Source: Chamaecyparis obtusa (taxonomy: Eukaryota > Streptophyta > Pinopsida > Cupressales > Cupressaceae). From it: a stretch of 64,000 bases of DNA. A model generated the notes under the pieces. That model was not told the origin of the DNA. It ran no database searches and was given only the letters and a program-made list of their open reading frames with translations. A program made the translations under genes and the position numbers. The DNA is taken from positions 2,097,001 through 2,161,000 of the forward strand of contig BSBK01005648.1 of the NCBI GenBank assembly GCA_027943335.1, given 5' to 3'. Positions 57,250 through 64,000 of this stretch are shown here, one piece after another; position 1 is the first letter of the stretch, and the number at the start of each line of letters is the position of its first letter.

Positions 57250-58458
57250 TCAGAAAATGATAAGCAATGAGGAGCAATGAGATGTCCCCACCATATTTTG
57301 AAAATTTTCCACATCTAGGTTTAGAGGCACATTGGTTTCTACTAAAGCTTTCTCTAGAATCTCCTTGTGAGTAGGTGATAATTTGAGCAATTCTAGGATT
57401 GAGATTTGAGCGGGAGTTCTTTGTAATTGATCAACCAAGTTGTATTTCTTTGAAGATGATGATGTACTTTGGTTAGGTAAAACAATTCTTGGAGCCATTG
57501 AAGGTAAAGTGATTTTAGAGGCTTTCCCCCTAGTGACAATGTTAGATGATGCTTCCCTTGGTTTTTCCTTTACCATGATAACATTTATGGTATTGTCCTC
57601 TTCACTTAGAGTATTGATTATGTTATCATAGGTATGAGCAAAGTTCACTTTCTCATTACCTCTTTTCTGATTTTGGTTGGCATTAGATGACTCACCCTTT
57701 TCATGGTTTAGAAAGGGGTTCTTGAAGGCTGTATGATCCTCATTGTTTTGAGGCCCTTCAATTTTGATGGTTCCATCATCTATTAGGTCTTTCACTAAGT
57801 GTTTTAACTTCATGCATTCATTGGTTTTGTGACCCTTATTTCGATGATACTCACAATGGTGAGAATCATTCCACCAATTAGGTTTAATTTTAGGTTCATA
57901 AGGTCTCAATTTAGGTAATGTGATAATCTTATTAGCAACCAAGGTTCTTAATGTGTTCTCCAAGGGTTCACCTAAAAAGGTGAATTTTCTCTTTTGATAT
58001 ATGGAGAAAAAGGGTTTGGGCTTATTCCCATTAGCATTATTAAAAGAATTATTATTAGAATTGTTGTTGGAATTATTAGAATTAAAGGGAGCTTTATTCA
58101 TTTTATTTACATTGTATGAAGAATTAGTTCCACTTGATAAATTAAAAGGGGTTGCCTTCAAGTTGTGGGCCTCCACAACTCCATCATTCACAAGATTTTT
58201 ATTATTATTCTTTAACCATAACTTAGGTTTATCATTGTGATTTTTGGCCCCTCTATTATTAACATAATTAGATACATAATGGTTATTGTTGTTGTTGGTA
58301 TTGGATTTATTATCTTTAAACAATTTTATCTCTCCTCTCTTTACCAATACATCTTCAATCTTGATCCCATTTTCGATAAGTTTTTCAAATGTTGGGGGAC
58401 ATTGAAGTTGTAATCGATAATTCATCTCCATCATCAAATTGTTTTTAAATATTTCCAT
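57250..58458 (-). pseudogene. G Gag C-terminal part with zinc-binding motif
   Basis: 402-codon frame, Asn/Lys-rich with (Asn)n runs. It contains CEYHRNKGHKTNECMKLKHLV near 57845-57785, a zinc-knuckle variant of the CX2HX4HX4C type typical of Tat/Athila Gag. Then come VKDLIDDGTI and long polar stretches. A short motif, KRKFTFLGEPLENTLRTLV, is shared with relatives. It follows the capsid part, with a stop between. Confidence 0.85.
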
Positions 58459-58479
58459 CTTCTCCTTCTTGGGGATACT

Positions 58480-59386
58480 TCATGGATACCTTGCAAAAAT
58501 GGTCCTCCACCTTTGTAGGAATCCTAAGAAGGATTCACCATCTTTCTGTTTGGTATCACACAATTTGAGCATTGTGATTTCATGCTTGATATTATAGGAG
58601 TAATGGGTCACAAACTTAGAGGCTAATTCCTCAAAAGTCTTTATTCCTTGTGGGAGCTTAGAGAACCAGTCCATGGCGGGACCTCCCAAGCTCCTAGGAA
58701 AAAGTCTCATTAGGTATGTAGTGTTGTGCATGAACTCAATGCTTAAGGCACAAAACTCCCTTAGATGATCATGTGGGTTTGTTTTACCCATATACTTATC
58801 ATATTTAGGAAAAATGGTATTAAAGGGAAAAAGGTGCCATAACCAAGCTTTTGTCGAATGGGAAAGGACACAAAGATTCAATAGAAAGGGGCTTAGGTTC
58901 AGAGACCTTTTTCATTAAGTCTATTTGTTCTTGAAATGTTGGTAATTGTTTGGTCATAGCATTCATGGGTTTATCTACTTCTTGATTCTTCTTAAGTTTC
59001 TCTATATCATAGTCATATGGGAGATTTACCCCCGCTTGGGCTAGGTTTAGGAAAAATTTCTCCCTATCCCTATCTATCAATTTCTCCATGACTTCAAGAA
59101 AATCATTATCTTGAGGTGCTCTATTAGCCCTTTCTTCAAGTGTTTCCTTAGGAACTTGATTAGCATTATTGGTGTTATTGTTGTTTCCTCCATGGTGGTA
59201 ATCATGAAATGCAGAGTTTCTATCCATTTCTTCAAGTCTTTCTTCAAATAAATTTGGGAGAATATCTCCTTGATCATGACCTTTGAAAAGACTTTGGTAT
59301 TCAAAATCATGGAATTCATTAGAAATGCAAGTACTATCTCCATGTAAAGATACCCTAAGCTTGTGGGACCGTGTGAAAACCGACAT
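58480..59386 (-). pseudogene. G Gag N-terminal and capsid part
   Basis: The N-terminal frame at 59386-58820 is acidic and Asn-rich (HHGGNNNNTNN) and ends with ALCPFPFDKSL-type sequence. After a slip, frame 58881-58480 has the retrotransposon Gag core: YMGKTNPHDHLREFCALSIE, MRLFPRSLGGPAMDWFSKLP and FVTHYSYNIKHEITMLKLCD, then ESFLGFLQRWRTIFARYP. This is the capsid-type Gag domain common to plant gypsy elements. Broken by the slip and by a stop before the next frame. Confidence 0.88.
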
Positions 59387-61272
59387 CCAACAAGGTTTGA
59401 TTTGAATTGGTCCTTTGATTTGGTAATTATTGATTTATAATTGAAGAGATTAAAAATGTAAGATGAGGTTTCAATGGATATCCCTTTCACTTGTTTTATG
59501 TATTTCCAAACACAACAATCATGCATACACTTGTTTATTTTTACCCACTACACAATAAGTGTTTGATTTTGAAAGTACGTTATCATAGGGGTTGCACAAA
59601 AAGACACTTCAAGCAATATACCTAGCTCAAGATTGGTTCGTAAACATGGCTCTATAAGGTAGTATTTGCTAATTTAACAAGGTTTTAATCAATATTCCAT
59701 TCAAAATGGATATTAAACTTTAATCCTCCAAGTATATTAAGAGGCATCCCACCACCGGTATATCAGAGTTTTGCGCAATATGTGAGGACTACTCGAGGAA
59801 GTTCAAAAATTTAACACCCTTTTGTCACACACCCCATTAAGGATGTAAGTATTTCATTTTATAGTGGGTTGGATGATCATGGAAAAGGTGAGTGTATCCC
59901 ACTTTTGGCTGTCCCTCTCACTGGCCCTTTTAAGGAAAATCTCGGGAGGCGACCCCAACTAATGATCTAGCATGTTCATGTAAAAGAAAGAAAATGGAAA
60001 GAAGAAATAGGTTATGGGAGTTTGACTCACCAAAAAGGTGAAGTGAATATCCCTATCCACTTCTTAATCCCCAAATACAATTAAAAAGGTTCAATTTCTA
60101 AGCCACTAACTAGAGGGATTCGAGTATTGCTACTCTCTTCCACAAACAAGGGGTTTATTTGATTATGTGCTTGATTTCCTTAACCTTTCTTCTTAAAAAA
60201 AGAGTTTACAAATTTTGTCATTTTGATTCACTAATAAAAGTGAACAACATAGGCCTAATGTTAAACTTCCTCAAAGAAAGATAAGCTATTCTTAATTACT
60301 AGATTTTGAAAGCACCAAAGCCACAATTTAAGTACAAAAATGACAAAGTTTTAAGGCTTACCTTTTCCTTGTAGCTAGCAAAGGCTAGGGGTATTTTTTA
60401 GTGATTTTAATTTTTAATGCTTACCTTGGTGATCGTTCCTTTCCAATGTTCTTTTCCTCCAACAAGTTAGTCAACAAAACCAACAAAAGTGAAGAAAACA
60501 AAGATAAAATTGAAGAAAGCAAGCTAAAATTAAACTTTAAGCCCTAAATTTCCAACTTGAGAAAAACTTGATTTAAGGTGAAAATATCCAATTTAATGAA
60601 ACAAATTTTGTCTTATATGCTTCTACAACTTTGAGATAATGTTCATGTACCTTTCCTTCTTGTTAAGAATCCTCAAGAACAAGCTTAATGTGAGCAATGT
60701 TCTCCTTTTTAATCTTCCTTGTTAAAGCTTTGCCTTCTTGATTGAATTTGCTCTCTGGCTTTTTTACTTTTTTATGATGAGTCATCCTGTAGAGAAAAAA
60801 ATTATTTTCTGACAGTCAGATTATGAAAATTTGTAGTTTATTCAAAAGCACTGCAGAAATGATTAAAAGCGCTATTTAACTGTTTAAAAGCATTTTCAAT
60901 CAAATTAAAAGTGCTATTTAAACTTTTAAAAGCACATAAATAGAGAGTAAAAGTGCTAAACAATTAAGCAAAGGCATTTAAAAGTAAGTGAAAGCGCTGG
61001 AGAAATATGCAAATGCACTTGGTACTCAGGGAATAAGCACAGATAGAATTTAAGGAAGAAGTCAAAAGGATTTAAAAGCATTGTTTCTCTGTGCAAAGGC
61101 ACACAAATTTTCCATGGAAGTGCTGAAACAGTGCTTAGAAATGCTATTTAACTGCTCAAAAGCACTATTTGAAGTCTCAGAAGCGCTGTTTCACTACAAA
61201 AATAAGAGTTAAACATGCAAAAATTTGAACAAATATGAAAATTATGAGATTTTTAGAAAGTGAAGCCTACTG
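59387..61272 (-). other. G sense leader, non-coding, with AAATAGCACTTTT motif array
   Basis: About 1.9 kb between the primer-binding site and gag. The part at 60845-61195 has at least ten AAAAGTGCTATTT-type words on the plus strand (AAATAGCACTTTT on the transcribed strand; variants AAAAGCGCT, GAAGCGCTG). The rest (59520-60800) is AT-rich with no feature I recognise. No reading frame of note. Confidence 0.65.
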
Positions 61273-61290
61273 CCCCACGGTGGGCACCAT
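61273..61290 (-). promoter_or_regulatory. G primer-binding site (tRNA-Lys type)
   Basis: On the minus strand this reads TGGTGCCCACCGTGGGGC, two bases after the LTR. It differs at one base from the complement of the 3' end of plant tRNA-Lys(CUU) as I recall it (TGGCGCCCACCGTGGGGC). Confidence 0.85.
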
Positions 61291-61292
61291 TT

Positions 61293-62165
61293 TGTGTACT
61301 AGAAATTGCACCTTCATAGGATTAGTATTGAACAATAAATCAAATAGAAACTAAATAACCACAATTAGAAACTCTAATTAGAAAATAAAGAACAATTAAG
61401 CATTCTATGACTCTCTAACTAAGAGTGTTAATGGTGAAGCTCTCACCAAGCCTCCATTAATGATAGTCCTAGAATGAGAAATGAGTGATAAGCTAAGCTA
61501 ATTAATTCAATTCCAAATAGAAATGCTTGATTAACTTCTAAATTGCCTTTCTAGCTATAATTCTCAAGAGGTTAGATGCAATTCTTAGATTTGTGGATCG
61601 TTTTACGACTAATTTAGCCTTTCTTATATAGGATTTGGCAAGGGTAGGGGGTGTGGTGGAGTTGATCATGATTAGGCTTGAGTTGAGTCTTTGGTTCCAC
61701 CCTTTGAAGACAATTTAAATATTATGTCCTCAAAGCTTGGGACAAGAAGACAAGATGAGTGGACAAGATGCTCTTTTGGAATGAGTGATTGAGATTGAAT
61801 TTGGCTTGATCCATGTGAGTTCTTTTCTTAAATCCTATTGGTTGAGGCTTTTTCCTCCCATGTGGTGTTGAGAAAAATTAGGATTTAATCAATTGATTTT
61901 AAATCATTTATTTACCCAAGTGTACCCCTTGAATGGGTTGATTTGATTTAATTCCAACTATACAATTAATTGAATTAATTGCACATTGATTTAATTTTAC
62001 TTGATTTAAATGTTCTTAATTGATAATTTGGCTTTAGATTTTGAATTATATTGAATTAAGACTTGATTTTAATTTTGATTGGCTAAATGCTTGTTTTGAT
62101 TCAATTGCCTTGATTTTGCCTTGATTTGTCATTTGAATGATCCTGTCCACTTTTTGGTGATTACA
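61293..62165 (-). repeat. G 5' LTR
   Basis: 873 bp, matching 35038-35911. Minus-strand TATATAAG box at plus-strand 61623-61631. On its inner side it adjoins the primer-binding site, and on its outer side the target duplication ATCTC (62166-62170). Confidence 0.95.
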
Positions 62166-62170
62166 ATCTC
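62166..62170. repeat. Right target-site duplication of G (ATCTC)
   Basis: Partner of 35033-35037. Confidence 0.9.
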
Positions 62171-63285
62171 CATGGTCCTAAATTTCCTCTTAGATTTCTC
62201 AATCTGTAGTTCATTTCCATATGTCCAAAGTGTCCACAAATGTTGTACATAACTTGACCATTTTCTTCTCTTCTCAATGTGCTTATCAGTTTGGTTGGTA
62301 TTATTGTCAGTAGATTTCTTGATCTATGGTGTTCAACTTTATGTCCATACTGGTTGCATGTGTAACTGTAACCTTTAAAACTTCCTTCAAATGATATGTT
62401 GTTGGATCTTGATCTGCATTCTCTTGCTTGATGTCTAAACTTATTGTAACTATAACAACATCCATTAAAGGGTGTACCATTTGGAACGTTGATTGATCTT
62501 CTTCTAAAATTTTTTGATGTGTGACCAATCTTTCCACAATTATAACAAGTAGGTTTTGTAGGTTTCTTTTCTTGTGCATCAATAGGATCCTTTGACTTTT
62601 CTGATGGATTTTCTGCTACTGATTTTAATGATTCACCAATTTTGAGTTTTATGTCACTGATATATCCTAGGCCGGTTGTGTCTCTAGATCTTCTCTAATT
62701 TTTTAGTTGTTCTTCAATTATTTGCATGCTTCAATCAAACTTAGCAAGTCTGTCACTAACCTCTTTTTCAATTTGAGATTGGGCTTTAAGGTTTCAACTT
62801 CCTTTCTATGATTTCTATTTCGGTAAGGATCTATCTATTTTCTTCATTTAAGTCATTTAATTGTTCACCCAATGTGTTATTCTCATTTTTTAATCTCTCA
62901 ATGATGTCATCTTTATCTTTGATCATTCTTTCCAGATTTAGCTTATCAGCTTCAATGATTTCCTTGGCTTCCTCAACAGCCTTCATTCTTTCAAGTATTT
63001 CAGTCATCCTTATGGCTTAAATCTCAAGTTCCTTTTGGGCTTCATTTAGGTTTTCTTCTAGGTTTGTGTTCTTTTCAAATAGATATGAAATTGCTGCATC
63101 AACTTCTTTAGAATGTGTACTTTGTTTTGATAATTCTTCAAGATCTTCCAGACTTATTTGTAGGCAATATGTGAGTTATTTTCTTTTAGAAAATGATGCT
63201 CTCAACTTATTCCTTAGATTTTCATTTTGTGAAAGGGCTTCATCTAGGGATTCATCCATTTGTCTTTCTTTCCTATACCTTTGTC
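62171..63285 (-). pseudogene. L2 Gag, coiled coil and first four zinc knuckles
   Basis: Read on the minus strand from about 63285, this starts with QMDESLDEALSQNENLRNKL and a long coiled coil (63260-62800; for example NLERMIKDKDDIIERLKNEN). After frame slips, degenerate knuckles follow: CYNCGKIGHTSKNF (about 62550), YSYNKFRHQAREC, YTCNQYGHKVEHH and YNICGHFGHMEMN (to about 62215). Several key Cys/His are lost. It is continuous with 34785-35032 across element G. It has the same architecture as L1 Gag. Confidence 0.75.
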
Positions 63286-64000
63286 CTGCACAAAATTTAG
63301 GGCAAAACACACACAACAATTTTTTTTTCAAAGCACAAAACACCAACTAGGTTACACACTAAGATACACTTATCTCGAAAACAAAATGCATCGACCAACA
63401 CATATCAACTCACACGGGGAATCATGGCATGCGTTGGCTTGCCAACATCCCTTTTTCATCAAGTTCATTAGTCGGATGAAACCCTAACTAGGGTTTAACA
63501 TAAAATTATAAAAGGAAAAAAAACCCAAGTCTATAATCCAAATTGAGAAAAATATAATAAGGTCAACGATTAAGTTAACAATTTCTAGGTGACCAACTCG
63601 ATGAAGTACCAAACACAGGCAATCAAATCATAACCCTAATGGTCCCTAACGGGTACCAGGTAACCATTTAGGATCAAATGCATAAATTCAATTAAATGGG
63701 AAAATATTAAATCACCCTAACACAATACTAGGGTCATCAAACTATTAATAATATAAATATTCGATAAATTGAAATACAATTAATGTATCACTTGATTAAA
63801 ATATAATTTATTTAATGTTCAATCAACATCATTAATATTCCAACTAAGGGATTTAAACATTTAAAAAAATATATAATTACTAAATCAAAATATTATTATT
63901 AGGGTGAAATAATTTACCTAGGTCCCTCCTAGGATTAATAAAATTATTTATTTACCTAATAGTTCAAATATTAAGAGAAAATAGTAAAGGTCATTAAAAT
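63286..64000. other. AT-rich non-coding right edge
   Basis: About 715 bp with no coding frame. It includes a short palindrome AACCCTAACTAGGGTTT (63482-63498) and TTTAAT-rich sequence. No primer-binding site or L2 LTR match is seen, so the L2 5' end is not identified. Confidence 0.4.

Larger units (their letters stand above)
35038..62165 (-). mobile_element. Giant Ty3/gypsy element G (Tat-like), interrupted by L1
   Basis: 27,128 bp, bounded by 873/874-bp LTRs and a 5-bp ATCTC target duplication. Signals on the minus strand: primer-binding site at 61273-61290, then a long leader, gag, protease, reverse transcriptase, RNase H and integrase (59386 down to 52017), a long 3' region, and a polypurine tract at 35912-35925. 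Removing L1 (8,083 bp) and the 2,155-bp duplicate leaves about 16.9 kb. This is very large and is in keeping with the Ogre/Tat branch. Antisense to the element, between integrase and the 3' LTR, lies a plant-mobile-domain frame. All sense frames are broken. Confidence 0.92.
29807..63285 (-). mobile_element. L2: LTR element with zinc-knuckle Gag and unknown ORF2, split by G
   Basis: Minus-strand element. 3' LTR 29807-30738, polypurine tract 30739-30754, ORF2 about 31166-34520, and the last Gag knuckle 34785-35032. The rest of Gag lies at 62171-63285, beyond element G. Both sides of G carry ATCTC (35033-35037 and 62166-62170), so the two parts were once contiguous. Gag plus ORF2 match element L1 in arrangement. 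No reverse transcriptase or integrase is present. The 5' LTR is not recognised to the right of 63285, so that end is lost or beyond the window. Native coding part about 5 kb. Confidence 0.75.

Noticed and set aside
63482..63498. Telomere-like AACCCTAACTAGGGTTT
   Set aside because: A single short palindrome, not an array; telobox words are common in plant promoters.

Overview
The window is a block of nested plant LTR retrotransposons. I find no ordinary host gene, no rRNA or tRNA gene and no prokaryotic signal. AT-rich sequence, tRNA-iMet-type and tRNA-Lys-type primer-binding sites, Ty1/copia and Ty3/gypsy domain orders, and insertions inside insertions point to a large-genome seed plant; a gymnosperm is plausible, but the species cannot be fixed from sequence alone. 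Almost every coding frame is a decayed element gene, and many of its stops are TAG where related frames would have CAG.

Layout, left to right. (1) 1-8.2 kb: two unrecognised decayed reading frames (2-1108, 3951-4937), an array of eight roughly 48-bp hairpins (1.41-2.81 kb), a degenerate gypsy-like protease fragment (6.07-7.28 kb), a CA microsatellite and short tandem repeats. (2) 8.19-19.13 kb: an old copia element C2 (+), whose 5' LTR is split by a younger, nearly full-length copia element C1 (8746-15562, 6-bp target duplication GATCTT). (3) 19.13-29.81 kb: a piece of a minus-strand LTR, then a non-autonomous gypsy element G2 (+) that carries a long Pro/Ser-rich reading frame and only the C-terminal part of integrase. 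(4) 29.81-63.3 kb: a three-level nest. The outer level L2 (minus strand) has copia-style signals but no pol: it has a multi-zinc-knuckle Gag and a long unknown ORF2. Giant gypsy element G (35038-62165, minus strand, target duplication ATCTC) sits inside L2's zinc-knuckle array. A second member of the L2 type, L1 (42667-50749, plus strand), sits inside G's integrase region, next to a 2.15-kb tandem copy of that region.

The most interesting material is: the L1/L2 family (five-knuckle Gag plus a roughly 1,190-codon ORF2 in place of pol); a plant-mobile-domain gene encoded antisense in G, with its own TATA box; matching short-motif arrays in the sense leader and the antisense leader of G; and two loci where an insertion is followed by a second copy of its left flank. 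If active relatives exist, L1, L2 and G2 would need reverse transcriptase and integrase supplied by other elements.
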